A stretch of 64,000 nt of DNA from NCBI RefSeq assembly GCF_014197105.1, contig NZ_JACIEV010000001.1, positions 124,001 to 188,000 on the forward strand. The letters are read 5' to 3'. Source of the DNA: Sphingomonas jinjuensis. GTDB lineage: Bacteria; Pseudomonadota; Alphaproteobacteria; Sphingomonadales; Sphingomonadaceae. The notes under the pieces are model-generated. The model was not told the origin of the DNA, made no database searches, and saw nothing but the letters and a program-made list of their open reading frames with translations. The position numbers were made by a program, and so were the translations under genes. This document shows positions 1 through 9,247 of the stretch, piece by piece. Numbering within the stretch: the stretch's first letter is position 1; the number at the start of each line of letters is the position of its first letter.

Positions 1-626
1 CCGAGATGGCCATGCCCCTCGTCGCCGCCGATCGTCGCGACTTCTTCGGCGGTGATCCCCGGCTGGTCCGCCGGCCGGTCGTGATACCAGCGCCGCCACG
101 CGATCGCCCAGCAAAAGCCGATCAGCCCCAGCACCACGAACACCGCGCGCCAGCCGAACGTCGCCTCCAGCGGCACCAGCAGCAGCGGAGCCATCGCCCC
201 GCCGAACCGGCTCGCCGCCCAGATCGTCCCCTGCCCCCGCGCTCGCTCGCGCGCCGGCAGCCAGCGATAGAGCACGCCCGTCATGTTGGGATACGCCCCC
301 GCCGCGCCCAGCCCGAACAGGAACCGCGCCGTCGCCAGCTGCCAGAAATTGCGGCACAGCGCGGTGATCGCGGTGAAGAACGACCACCAGACGGTGATCC
401 GCGTCAGCTCCTTGCGATAGCCATGCGCGTCGCCCAGCGCGCCCGACGGGATCTCGAACACCGCATAGGCGATGACATAGGCACCGAGCACCCAGCCCCA
501 TTGATCGGGCGTGATATCCAGCTCGCGCTGGATCGCCGGCCCCGTGACCGCGATCGCCATCCGGTCGAGGAAGGTCAGGACCGACAGCGTCGCGAGCAGC
601 GCCAGGACGCTATGGCGCTTCTTCAC
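1..626 (-). CDS. MFS permease (sugar-acid type), 3' part missing
   Basis: Inner-membrane major facilitator superfamily transporter. About 208 codons are visible and the rest lies beyond the window edge. The protein opens VKKRHSVLALLATL and the first helix ends in FLDR. The loop GALGDAHGYRK between helices 2 and 3 is the MFS signature, and LPARERARGQG follows helix 4. This pattern resembles the anion:cation symporter branch, which carries hexuronates, glucarate or galactonate; the true substrate is inferred only. The start is a GTG sharing GTGA with the stop of the upstream racemase-like gene, so translation is probably coupled. It is the last visible gene of the rhamnosidase operon, which suits uptake of a released sugar or sugar acid. 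Confidence 0.85.
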   Translation of the reverse strand, partial: MKKRHSVLALLATLSVLTFLDRMAIAVTGPAIQRELDITPDQWGWVLGAYVIAYAVFEIPSGALGDAHGYRKELTRITVWWSFFTAITALCRNFWQLATARFLFGLGAAGAYPNMTGVLYRWLPARERARGQGTIWAASRFGGAMAPLLLVPLEATFGWRAVFVVLGLIGFCWAIAWRRWYHDRPADQPGITAEEVATIGGDEGHGHL

Positions 627-1291
627 TTGGCCAGGCCCTGCAACGCCTTGAGCGCCTGCTCCATGCCGAGCTCGGGGCTCGACAGCACCGGCACCTTTAC
701 CGCGCCCTCGGGCAGCGCCGTGACGACGCGCGCCATCGACGCCTGCGCCAGCACGATGACGTCGACATCGCGCATCGCATCGGTCAGCGCAGCGCCGACG
801 ATCCGGTCGTGCGTGGCGCCGTCGCCCGCCATCACCGCATCGAACGCGCCCTCGCACAGATGCTCGACCAACTCGATTGCGCGCCCCTGTTCGGCGGCGA
901 CCCGGCGGACCAGCTCGGCGGTCGGCGCCAGTGTCGTGTTGAGCGTTGCGACGACGCCGATCCGCGTGCCCGTCGCCACCGCCTTCCCCGCCATGCCGCG
1001 ATCGACGCGCAGCACCGGCTGGTCGTAGAGCAGCGCCGCCATGTCGACCGCCGGCCCGATCGACGAACAGGTCACCAGCGTCGCGTCGCACCCCGCGTCG
1101 AAGGTCGATCCGACCAGCTGGATCACGCGGCGCATCGTCGCCTTCTCCAGGTGCCCGGCGGCGATCGTGTTCTTGATCGTGCTTTCGTCGACGAAGTGGA
1201 GGATGCGCACATCGGGCATCACCCGCGCGGCGATCTCGTTGAAGATCGGCGCCAGCATCGGCGAATTATGGACGAGGCCCAATGTGGCCAT
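623..1291 (-). CDS. Asp/Glu racemase family protein with only one of the two catalytic cysteines
   Basis: 222-residue cytoplasmic protein of the Asp/Glu/hydantoin racemase superfamily. The first catalytic-type motif is clear (VTCSSIG, C75). At the second site, where racemases have an LGCT-like motif, the sequence reads VIVLAQASM (about 179-186) with no cysteine. A two-base racemase mechanism therefore looks unlikely. Family members with altered cysteine pairs include decarboxylases and isomerases, so the reaction is open. It sits 20 bp after the rhamnosidase stop and overlaps the permease start by four bases, so it belongs to the same operon and probably acts on a product of the glycan pathway. 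Confidence 0.8.
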   Translation of the reverse strand: MATLGLVHNSPMLAPIFNEIAARVMPDVRILHFVDESTIKNTIAAGHLEKATMRRVIQLVGSTFDAGCDATLVTCSSIGPAVDMAALLYDQPVLRVDRGMAGKAVATGTRIGVVATLNTTLAPTAELVRRVAAEQGRAIELVEHLCEGAFDAVMAGDGATHDRIVGAALTDAMRDVDVIVLAQASMARVVTALPEGAVKVPVLSSPELGMEQALKALQGLAK

Positions 1292-1311
1292 GATCGGCTC
1301 TCCCAGGAAAA

Positions 1312-4300
1312 TCAGGCGATAGTGAAGCGATAGGTGCCGCCACCCACCGTGAAGCGGACGACGTCGCCGGCGCGCTCCACGTCGCTGACGTCGGGATGGG
1401 CGTCGATCGCCGTCCCGCCCTCGCGCCAGTCGCGTAGCGGTAGGACGACCTCGGCGATGGTGTTCGCCGGCACCGTCAGCGCCAGCAGCGACAGTCCGTC
1501 GGCATCGCCGTCGATCGCGGTGGCGATCCGGCCGACGACCGAATCATAGTCGGCCTCGACCCGCCCGATCTGCGGCAGCCAATGCGGCGCGATCCGCATC
1601 CGCTCGAAGCCGGGACTTGCCGGCGCGATCCCCGCCAGCCGGCGATAGAAGAACCCCACCACCGCGCCAAAGGCATAGTGGTTGTAGCTGTTCATCGACA
1701 GGTCGCCGGTGTCGCCATTCCACCGCTCCCACACCGTGGTTGCGCCGACGCTCGGCATATAGCCCCACGACGGATAGCGCGTCTGGAGCAGCAGGTCGGC
1801 GACGACGTCCCAGCGCCCCGCGTCCGCCAGCACGTCGAGCAGATAGGGCGTGCCCAGGAACCCCGTCGACAGCGTGTCGCCCCGCGCGCGGATGTCGTCG
1901 GCCAGCAGCTTCGCCGCCGCCGCGCGTCGATCTTCCGGCACCAGGCCCATCCACAGCGACAGCACCTGGCTGGTCTGGCTGCCGTTGCCGCAGCGCCCGT
2001 CCGCGTCGACCAGCTCGGCCGCATAGGCGTTGTCGATCGCATGGCGCAGCCCGGCATAGCGTGCCGCCGCCTCGTCGCGCCCGGTGACGTGCGCCATTTC
2101 CGCCATCAGCGCCGCGCTCCACGCCCAATAGGCGGTCGCGCACAATACCCGCGGCGTCGTCTCGTCGTCGGGCTTCACCGCATCGACCGACAGCCAGTCG
2201 CCCAGGTCCAGCCCGCGCTCGTGGCGCCAGACATGGTCGGGATTGCGCGCGGCGACATGGTCCATCCACGCCTCCATCGCCGCCCAGTTCTCATCGATCA
2301 CCGCGGTGTCGCCATAGCGTTGCCACAGCTGCCACGGCAGGATGATCCCCGCCTCACTCCACCCCGCGGTTGTCACGTCGGGGAAGGACAGCGGCTGGGG
2401 CACGACGATCGGATAGGCGCCGTCGTCGCGTTGCGCGCTCCGCGCCTCGATCAGGAAGCGGCGGATGAACGGCGCGACGTCCATGTTGAACGCGGCGGCG
2501 TCGAGGAACACCTGGATGTCGCCCATCCACCCCATCCGCTCGTCGCGCTGCGGGCAGTCGGTTGGCACCGAGAAGAAGTTCGACCGCTGGCTCCACATCG
2601 CATTGTCGAAGATTCGCTGGAGCAGCGGCGCATCGGCGAAGCGAATCGACCCGGTGGTGCCGCAGGCCGAATGGACGACAACGCCCTCGACATCCTCGAC
2701 ACCCGGCGTTCCCGGATAGCCCTCGACCTCGACATAGCGGAAGCCGTGATAGGTGAAGCGCGGCTCGAACGTCTCCGCCGCGCCCGTCCCCGCCAGCGTG
2801 ACGCGATCGGTCGCGCGTGCCAGTCGCAGGTTCGCCATGTCGGCCCGGCCGTCGCCATCGAGCAGTTCGGCGAAGCGCGCGGTGATCGTCGTGCCCGCAG
2901 CCCCGTGCGCCCGGATCACCGCCCAGCCCGCGAAATTCTGCCCGAAGTCGAAGACATGGACGCCGGGCGAAGGCTCGGTCACCGCCACCGCCCGCATCCG
3001 TCCCATCCGCTCGATCGCTGGCGACGGTTGCGCGATCAGCCGGCACGTCGGCGCCTCGCCCAGCCTGGCGACGTCCCAGCCCGATGCGTCGAAGCCGGGC
3101 GCTTCCCATCCCGGCTGCTCCAGCCGCGCATCCAGCATCTCGCCGTCGTAGATTTCCGACTGAAGGATCGCCGACCGCGCGATCCGCCAGTCGCCGTCCG
3201 TCGCTACCCACTCGTGCGAGCCGTCGGCATAGTCGAGCCGCAGCTGCGCCCGGAACCGCCGCGGCGCCGGGCCGAAGCCATAACGCTCGATCCGCCAGCC
3301 GGACGCGCTCGCATACCAGCCGTCGCCGACCATCGCGCCGAGCACATTCTCGCCCTCGGCGATCAGCGCAGTGACGTCATGGCTTTGGTAGAAGACATGG
3401 TCGCGCGCGACGCTCATCTCGGGCGCGAGGATCGTGGCCGACACCGGTACGCCGTTGATCGTCGCATCATAGGCGCCGAGGGCGGTCGCATAGAGTCGCG
3501 CCGCCGAAACCGGCGCGCGCGGCGTGAAGCACGTTCGCAGCAGCATCGCCGGTTCGGCCGGGCGCGGATCGTTGGCGACGTTGGCGCCGCTTGGCTGTGC
3601 CGCGGCCCACGCCGACGTGTCCGCTCCAGGCTCGGTCCAGCCATCGGCCGGCGCCGGGCAGACCCGCCAGGCCGGCCCGCTGACGATCCGCTCGACGCTG
3701 CCATCACGCCGGTGCAGCCGGATCAGCGCGGCGAAGGCGCCGCCGTCGACCGGGAAGAACCCCGTCGTCTCCGCCTCGACCAGCGCGCAGACGCTGTTCG
3801 TCCCCGCCGTCACCGTGCCGTCGAACGCGGTCAGCGTGCCCCAGAAGGGCAGCGCGGTCTCGAACCCGAACGGCCGGTCGAGCGTCGCCGGCACGCCGTT
3901 GACCCAGACGCCGCGCAGGTGATCCTTGCCCGACAGCAGGATCTCGGCCCGCTCGACATCGTCCGGCGCCATGAAGTCGAGCCGGAAGCCATGCGGGCGG
4001 CCGTCGAGCGGTTCGGCCGACCACATCCACTGCAGCCCCGCGGCACGGTCCGCCGCGGCTTCCGCGTCCTCCGCCTCGGTCCACGCGCCAAGCCAGCCGT
4101 CGCCGCCCAGCCCCGCCTCGAACCATGTCGGCTCGGCACGACCCACTTCGCCCCGCTCGTCGGTGACGTCGACCGTCCACCACAGCCGCTGCATCGGCGC
4201 GACCGGCGGCCCGGCATAGACGACGTCGAGCGTCCTTCCGCCCTCGACCACGCCGCTGTCCCACACCAGCTCGCCACGATCGAGCGCCGCCGGGTCGAAC

Positions 4301-4440
4301 GCCGCGCGCACCCGATACGCTGTCTGCCGCGTACCCCGCCGGTCGCTCTCGATCCGCCACGACAGCCGCGGCTGCGCCACCTCGATGCCGATCGGCCGGG
4401 TCAGCTGCTCGGCGCGCAGATCGACGATGCGAATGCTCAT
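1312..4440 (-). CDS. Alpha-L-rhamnosidase, GH78
   Basis: 1042-residue glycoside hydrolase that would release terminal alpha-L-rhamnose from plant glycans or glycosides. The N-terminus (LTRPIGIEVAQPRLSW) is the usual bacterial rhamnosidase N domain. The catalytic (alpha/alpha)6 barrel carries DCPQRDERMGWMGD at 628-641, with E634 matching the family's general acid. WERWNGDTG follows with E905 in the general-base position, and a C-terminal beta domain closes the protein. No signal peptide is evident, so it may act in the cytoplasm or leave by an unseen route. Its ATG shares ATGA with the stop of the upstream GH140 gene. Length is typical of the family. Confidence 0.93.
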   Translation of the reverse strand: MSIRIVDLRAEQLTRPIGIEVAQPRLSWRIESDRRGTRQTAYRVRAAFDPAALDRGELVWDSGVVEGGRTLDVVYAGPPVAPMQRLWWTVDVTDERGEVGRAEPTWFEAGLGGDGWLGAWTEAEDAEAAADRAAGLQWMWSAEPLDGRPHGFRLDFMAPDDVERAEILLSGKDHLRGVWVNGVPATLDRPFGFETALPFWGTLTAFDGTVTAGTNSVCALVEAETTGFFPVDGGAFAALIRLHRRDGSVERIVSGPAWRVCPAPADGWTEPGADTSAWAAAQPSGANVANDPRPAEPAMLLRTCFTPRAPVSAARLYATALGAYDATINGVPVSATILAPEMSVARDHVFYQSHDVTALIAEGENVLGAMVGDGWYASASGWRIERYGFGPAPRRFRAQLRLDYADGSHEWVATDGDWRIARSAILQSEIYDGEMLDARLEQPGWEAPGFDASGWDVARLGEAPTCRLIAQPSPAIERMGRMRAVAVTEPSPGVHVFDFGQNFAGWAVIRAHGAAGTTITARFAELLDGDGRADMANLRLARATDRVTLAGTGAAETFEPRFTYHGFRYVEVEGYPGTPGVEDVEGVVVHSACGTTGSIRFADAPLLQRIFDNAMWSQRSNFFSVPTDCPQRDERMGWMGDIQVFLDAAAFNMDVAPFIRRFLIEARSAQRDDGAYPIVVPQPLSFPDVTTAGWSEAGIILPWQLWQRYGDTAVIDENWAAMEAWMDHVAARNPDHVWRHERGLDLGDWLSVDAVKPDDETTPRVLCATAYWAWSAALMAEMAHVTGRDEAAARYAGLRHAIDNAYAAELVDADGRCGNGSQTSQVLSLWMGLVPEDRRAAAAKLLADDIRARGDTLSTGFLGTPYLLDVLADAGRWDVVADLLLQTRYPSWGYMPSVGATTVWERWNGDTGDLSMNSYNHYAFGAVVGFFYRRLAGIAPASPGFERMRIAPHWLPQIGRVEADYDSVVGRIATAIDGDADGLSLLALTVPANTIAEVVLPLRDWREGGTAIDAHPDVSDVERAGDVVRFTVGGGTYRFTIA

Positions 4441-5846
4441 CGCGCCACCGCATCGACGACGAGCGCCCAGTCGTTGCCCGGTGCCGTCGCCCCCGGCGGA
4501 TCGAAGCGATGCGTGCCCCGGTTCGCGAACGTCCCTGCCGCCACGCTCCGCCCGTCGCGCGGCGAATACCAGTGCGCCATCACCCGTCCCCCCGGCAGCA
4601 CGCCCAACCGCATCGTGAACGGCCGCCCGCTATAGCTGTACGCGAAGGCATAGCGATCGCCCCGGCTCGCCAGCACGCGGTCGTAGCGCGCGCCCGGGTC
4701 GACGATCAGCGTCGGGTCGGGCCGACGCTCGAGCATCGGCCGCGCTTCGAAAAAGGCGCGCAGGTAGCGCATCTGCTCCGCGCCCGGCGCCGTCAGCGCC
4801 ACGTCCCAGCGCCGGTCTGCCTCGAAGCTTGGCTTCCACCGCCCCGGCACCATCATCTGCATGACGTTGTTCTCGCCATAGGTGTGGCCGAACGCCCCCG
4901 CCATCACCGCCCACCAGCCATAGCGGCGCGCATCGTCGGCGCCCCAGCGCGGCGCCCCCGCCTCGTGCAGGCCATGGGGGATATTCTCGTACGACGGCTC
5001 GCCGTCGATCACCGGCTTTACCGGGGTGCGCGCCCAATCCTCGGCGACATAGCGCCAGTTATCCTCGGCCCGCGCGCTCGGCCCTTCCTGCGCATAGGAG
5101 CGATGCCCCGACTGGAGCATGTTGAAATCGAGCCACGGCGCCTCGTGATACTGCCACGCGCTGTCGGTGCGACCAATCGGGTGGAACGTCATCAGATGGC
5201 CTGGATCGTAGCGCTTGATCGTGCTTCCCAGCGCCTCCCACACCGCGGTCTTGTTCTCCGAGGGCGTGTCGCCGCCGTTGAGCCAGACGAGGTTCGGTCG
5301 GCTGCGATACCGCTCGCCAAGGAACCGGCCATAGGCGCGCGCACTCTCCACCGTCAGCTGGCCGCCCGACGCCAGCGATCCCCAGGCCGGTACCAAGGCC
5401 AGGTACATGCCGTTCGCCTCGGCCCGCGCCGCCACCCAGTCGAGGTGATCCCAATAGTCGTACTGGCCGGCCCTGGCCGGATCGCTGCCCGGCGTGACAT
5501 GCGGCTTGCCCGGATCGCCGCCGTCGAGCGCGGGGACGCCGTCGACCGTCGTCATCTCGGGCGTGTGCAGCACCATCACCTGGACGACGTTGAAACCCTG
5601 CCGCCGCCGCTCGGCCAGATAGCGATCGGTTTCGTCGCGGCTCAGCCGGCTGAGCAGCAGCCAGCCGGTATCGCCGAGCCAGAAGAACGGCTTGCCGCCC
5701 GCGGTCAGATAGTGGCCGTTCGCCGACACGCGCAGCGGCGGTGTCGCGGTCGCGGCGATCGTGGGCGAAGCAAATGAAACCAATCCGGCAACGATCGTCA
5801 CCCGGCGTAGCGCCTTGCCCGCCAAACCGCTGAAAATGCCCGTCAC
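4437..5846 (-). CDS. GH140/DUF4038 glycoside hydrolase (apiosidase-like), exported
   Basis: 469-residue exported hydrolase of the DUF4038 plus putative collagen-binding-domain architecture. Its characterised member cleaves apiose from rhamnogalacturonan II. The start chosen is GTG at 5846: GGGAG lies about 8 nt upstream and a signal peptide follows (RRVTIVAGLVSF, ending near SPTIAATA). A longer reading from 6044 would give an unlikely N-terminus. WFLGDTGW-like text near the start, WLNGGDTPSE (D193) and VIDGEPSYEN (E283) provide the expected pair of acids. The last base pairs overlap the GH78 start (ATGA). Apiosidase activity is an inference from the family; other DUF4038 enzymes may differ. 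Confidence 0.85.
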   Translation of the reverse strand: MTGIFSGLAGKALRRVTIVAGLVSFASPTIAATATPPLRVSANGHYLTAGGKPFFWLGDTGWLLLSRLSRDETDRYLAERRRQGFNVVQVMVLHTPEMTTVDGVPALDGGDPGKPHVTPGSDPARAGQYDYWDHLDWVAARAEANGMYLALVPAWGSLASGGQLTVESARAYGRFLGERYRSRPNLVWLNGGDTPSENKTAVWEALGSTIKRYDPGHLMTFHPIGRTDSAWQYHEAPWLDFNMLQSGHRSYAQEGPSARAEDNWRYVAEDWARTPVKPVIDGEPSYENIPHGLHEAGAPRWGADDARRYGWWAVMAGAFGHTYGENNVMQMMVPGRWKPSFEADRRWDVALTAPGAEQMRYLRAFFEARPMLERRPDPTLIVDPGARYDRVLASRGDRYAFAYSYSGRPFTMRLGVLPGGRVMAHWYSPRDGRSVAAGTFANRGTHRFDPPGATAPGNDWALVVDAVAR

Positions 5847-5941
5847 GATCCGCTCCCGCCGCCCGTCCTGCCGACATTGCGGCCGGGCAGGACGAGCTAG
5901 CGACGCCGCGCCTTGATTGTCAATTTCTTTTGGGGAATGCG

Positions 5942-5990
5942 CGAAACGCAGATTATCGAAAATACCGCTTTCGTTTATCGCCGCTTCGCT
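5942..5990. promoter_or_regulatory. Candidate DeoR operator region between divergent GH140 and TonB-receptor genes
   Basis: The 250-bp divergent spacer holds CGAAA at 5942, CGAAAA at 5957, TTTCG at 5969 and TTCG at 5985, in the most AT-rich part of the region. CGAAA and TTTCG around 5957-5973 form an inverted repeat (CGAAAATACCGCTTTCG). The same CGAA core recurs upstream of the isomerase gene next to the DeoR gene. DeoR-family regulators are known to bind TTTCG-type repeats, so this could be the shared operator. No clear -35/-10 pair was recognised. Confidence 0.35.
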
Positions 5991-6100
5991 GGTATGAAGA
6001 GCCAAGGGGAGGACAGCGACGCCATTCGGCCGCCAATGCATCACGCCGCGCAGCGTTGCCCGTCATCCCAAGAAACAAAGTGAGGGATGGGAGAGGGAGC

Positions 6101-9100
6101 ATGATGAAGGGTTCGACATCGCGATCCGCCGCGACGGCGCTGCTGCGCGGGCTGTTGCTGACCGGGGGTAGCGCCGGAGCGCTGCTGATCGGCGGCGCGG
6201 CGCAGGCGCAGCAGACGACACCGCCGCCCGCCGAGCCCGTCGTCGCCACCACCCCTGCCGAGACCGCTGCAAGCGAGGATAACGCCCCCGGCGACATCGT
6301 CGTCACCGGCAGCCGCATCCGCAGCAGCGCCGTCACCTCGCCCTCCCCGCTTCAGGCGATCACGTCGCAGGACATCGCCAGCACCGGCCGCGTCGAGATC
6401 CAGGACGTGCTCCAGCTCAACCCGGCGTTCGGCCTGCCGGGCCAGTCGCGCAACATCTCCAACTTCGGCACCGCCAGCGCCGGTCTCGCCACCGTCAACC
6501 TGCGCAACCTCGGCGCCAACCGCACGCTCGTCCTGATCGACGGCCGCCGCGTCGTGGCGGGCGTGCCGGGCACCGCGCAGGTCGACCTGACGATGATCCC
6601 GTCGCCGTTCATCGAGCGGGTCGACGTGTTGACCGGCGGCGCCTCCGCCGTCTACGGGTCCGACGCGATCGCCGGCGTCGTCAACTTCATCTACAAGAAG
6701 AATTTCGAAGGTCTGGAGGCCAATGTCCAGGCCGGCGTGTCGGAACAGGGCGACGACAGCCAGTACACGCTCAACCTGACGCTCGGCCACAATTTCGGCG
6801 ACGGCCGCGGCAATATCATGCTCTATGGCGGCTATACCAATCAGGGGCTCGTCCGCTCGGTCGACCGTGCGCGCAGCGTCACCGACCAGACCAGCATCGG
6901 CGCGCTCCAGCGCAGCAACAACCGCACCGACGCGAACCTGACCGCCGCGCAGAACCTGTTCCTGGCGCAGCCCAATCGCTCGACGGTCGTGCCGGCCGGC
7001 ACCTTCGCCGCCGGCACCGGCACCTATATCATCGATCCGACCACCGGCGCCGTCCGCCCCTTCGTCGGCGCGACCGACGGCTTCGACCGCACGCCGTACC
7101 AGGCGATCGCCGTTCCGCTCGAACGCTATATGTTCGCCGGCCGCGGCAACTATGAGGTCGGCAGCAACATCAACGTCTTCATGGAGGGCACCTACGCCAG
7201 CGTGAGGTCGCAGACGTTCATGGAGCCGCTGCCGCTGGTCCCGACCGGCAACCTCGGCCTCTTCCGCCAGGGCAACGGCCGCTACAATATCGAAGGCCTG
7301 GCGGTGAACCCGAACAACCCGGCGCAGACGACGCGCGTCGTCAATCCGCTGGTGCCGACCGCGCTCTACAACCTCGCGACCGACACCAACGGCGACGGCT
7401 TCCGCGACGTGTCGCTGACCAAGCGCCTTGTCGAATTCGGCGGCGGCCAGCGCTTCGCGCCGGTCGAGCGCACCAACCTGCGCCTGGTCGCCGGCGCCGA
7501 GGGCAAGATCGGTTCACGCTGGAACTGGGAAGCCTATTACAGCTGGGGCGAGACCAAGGCGTCGCAGTCACTGACCGGCCTCGTCAACCAGGATCGCTTC
7601 GTCCAGGCGCTCGACGTCGTCCGCGACGTGTACGACGTCAACCGCAACGGCAGCACGACGGACGCGGTCTGCGCCAGTGCCGAGGCGCGCGCACAGGGCT
7701 GCGTCCCCATCGACGTCTACGGCCTCGGCAAGATCTCGCCCGAAGCGATCGCCTATGTCCAGGCGACGTCGCTGCGCAATGCCCGCCAGACGATGCAGGT
7801 CGCCGCCGCCAACATCTCGGGCGCGGTATTCGACCTGCCTGCGGGCCCGCTCCAGGTCGCGATCGGCGCCGAATATCGCAAGGAAAGCAGCCGCGAGGAC
7901 TTCGACCCGCTCTCGAACGTCGCGCGCAACGGCTATGTCCAGCTGACCAACACGTCGGGCAGCTTCGACGTCAAGGAAGCCTATGGCGAGCTGTCGGTGC
8001 CGATCCTGCGCGACACGCCCTTCTTCCACTCGCTCGAACTGCGCGCGGCGGGCCGCGTGTCGGACTATTCGACCGTCGGCACCTTCTACGCCTGGAACCT
8101 GGGTGCGGAATGGGCGCCGGTTGCCGACATCCGCCTGCGCGGCGTCTATGCCCGCGCGGTCCGCGCGCCCAACATCGGTGAGCTTTACGCCGCGCCGACG
8201 GTCGGCATCGGCACCGTCAACGATCCATGCGCCGGGGTCACCGCCATAAGCACCGGCACGACGAGCGACGTCTGCCGCGCAGCACCGGGCGTCCTCGCCA
8301 ACATCCAGGCGAACGGCGGCATCTTCACGCTCAACCAGACCGACCGCCAGGGCGTCGGCACGCTATCGTCGAGCAACCCCAACATCCGCGAGGAAAAGGC
8401 GCGCACCTATACGCTGGGCGTCGTCGTCAATCCGGTATCGATCCCGGCGCTGCGCAACCTCGCGCTGACCATCGACTATTACAACATCCGCCTCGACGAC
8501 GCGATCGCGCGCACCAACACTGACTATATCCTCCAGCGCTGCTATTCGCAGAACGACCCGCTGTTCTGCGGCCTCGTCTCGCGCCGTACGGTCGCATCGG
8601 GACCGTACAGCGCCGGCTCGATCCAGCAGATCAACGCCGCATTGGTGAACAGCGGCGGCGCGGCGATCCGCGGGATCGACACCACCGCCTCCTACCGCCA
8701 GGGCCTTGCGGGTATCGGCCTGGGTGACGCCAATGCGTTGTTCCAGGTCAGCTACAGCCACATCATCCGCCAGACCAGCATCCCGCTGACCGGTGCGGCG
8801 GTCGACCGCATCGACGGCGAGATCAACTCGCCACGCGATCGTGCCCAGGTGTCGGTCGGCTATGACAGCGACAGCTTCGGCTTTACCGTCAACGGCCAGT
8901 ATATCGGCGCCTCGTACCTCGACGACCAGTATCGCGCCCGCTTCCTGCTCGCCGACGGCTCGCTGCCCGACAAGAAGTATTTCCGGGTGAAGCCGTACTT
9001 CTACACCGACCTGCAGATGCGCTTCAAAGTCGCCGAGCGCTTCGAATTCTACGGCGGCGCCAACAACCTGTTCGACGTCCAGCCGCCGCGGATCATCACC

Positions 9101-9196
9101 GGCCTGATCGGCAGCGTCACCGGCACCGAAACTGCCGCCGGCACCTACGATCCGATCGGCCGTCGCTACTACGCCGGCGCACGCATCCGCTTCTGA
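6101..9196 (+). CDS. TonB-dependent outer-membrane receptor
   Basis: 1031-residue TonB-dependent receptor, probably importing oligosaccharides for the adjacent glycan operon. It has a signal peptide ending at GGAAQAQ (about 31-37), then a TonB box and plug start DIVVTGSRIR (65-74). The plug contains LNLRNLG-like and VLIDGRRVV motifs and the typical VLTGGASAVYGSDAIAGVVN segment. A long beta-barrel ends YYAGARIRF with a terminal Phe. The start is ATG 6101 or ATG 6104; GAGAGGGAG lies just before them and spacing favours the second slightly. It is divergent from the GH140/GH78 operon and closed by a strong terminator. Confidence 0.94.
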   Translation: MMKGSTSRSAATALLRGLLLTGGSAGALLIGGAAQAQQTTPPPAEPVVATTPAETAASEDNAPGDIVVTGSRIRSSAVTSPSPLQAITSQDIASTGRVEIQDVLQLNPAFGLPGQSRNISNFGTASAGLATVNLRNLGANRTLVLIDGRRVVAGVPGTAQVDLTMIPSPFIERVDVLTGGASAVYGSDAIAGVVNFIYKKNFEGLEANVQAGVSEQGDDSQYTLNLTLGHNFGDGRGNIMLYGGYTNQGLVRSVDRARSVTDQTSIGALQRSNNRTDANLTAAQNLFLAQPNRSTVVPAGTFAAGTGTYIIDPTTGAVRPFVGATDGFDRTPYQAIAVPLERYMFAGRGNYEVGSNINVFMEGTYASVRSQTFMEPLPLVPTGNLGLFRQGNGRYNIEGLAVNPNNPAQTTRVVNPLVPTALYNLATDTNGDGFRDVSLTKRLVEFGGGQRFAPVERTNLRLVAGAEGKIGSRWNWEAYYSWGETKASQSLTGLVNQDRFVQALDVVRDVYDVNRNGSTTDAVCASAEARAQGCVPIDVYGLGKISPEAIAYVQATSLRNARQTMQVAAANISGAVFDLPAGPLQVAIGAEYRKESSREDFDPLSNVARNGYVQLTNTSGSFDVKEAYGELSVPILRDTPFFHSLELRAAGRVSDYSTVGTFYAWNLGAEWAPVADIRLRGVYARAVRAPNIGELYAAPTVGIGTVNDPCAGVTAISTGTTSDVCRAAPGVLANIQANGGIFTLNQTDRQGVGTLSSSNPNIREEKARTYTLGVVVNPVSIPALRNLALTIDYYNIRLDDAIARTNTDYILQRCYSQNDPLFCGLVSRRTVASGPYSAGSIQQINAALVNSGGAAIRGIDTTASYRQGLAGIGLGDANALFQVSYSHIIRQTSIPLTGAAVDRIDGEINSPRDRAQVSVGYDSDSFGFTVNGQYIGASYLDDQYRARFLLADGSLPDKKYFRVKPYFYTDLQMRFKVAERFEFYGGANNLFDVQPPRIITGLIGSVTGTETAAGTYDPIGRRYYAGARIRF

Positions 9197-9207
9197 GCTT
9201 TCCCCGC

Positions 9208-9240
9208 TGCCCCCGGTCACCACGACCGGGGGCATTTTTT
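9208..9240 (+). terminator. Rho-independent terminator after the TonB receptor
   Basis: Perfect 11-bp stem TGCCCCCGGTC (9208-9218) and its complement (9224-9234), loop ACCAC, followed by six T. It starts 12 bases after the receptor stop. The T run is on the + strand, so it terminates the receptor transcript and insulates it from the convergent isomerase gene. Confidence 0.93.
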
Positions 9241-9247
9241 CGCGGCC

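Noticed and set aside
6..1028. 340-codon + strand frame at the window start
   Set aside because: It covers the permease and racemase-family genes, which carry clear motifs on the minus strand.
1582..4635. 1017-codon open frame on the + strand across the rhamnosidase gene
   Set aside because: It is very rich in Arg, His and Pro with no domain, and mirrors the codon bias of the GH78 gene on the other strand. High-GC antisense artefact.
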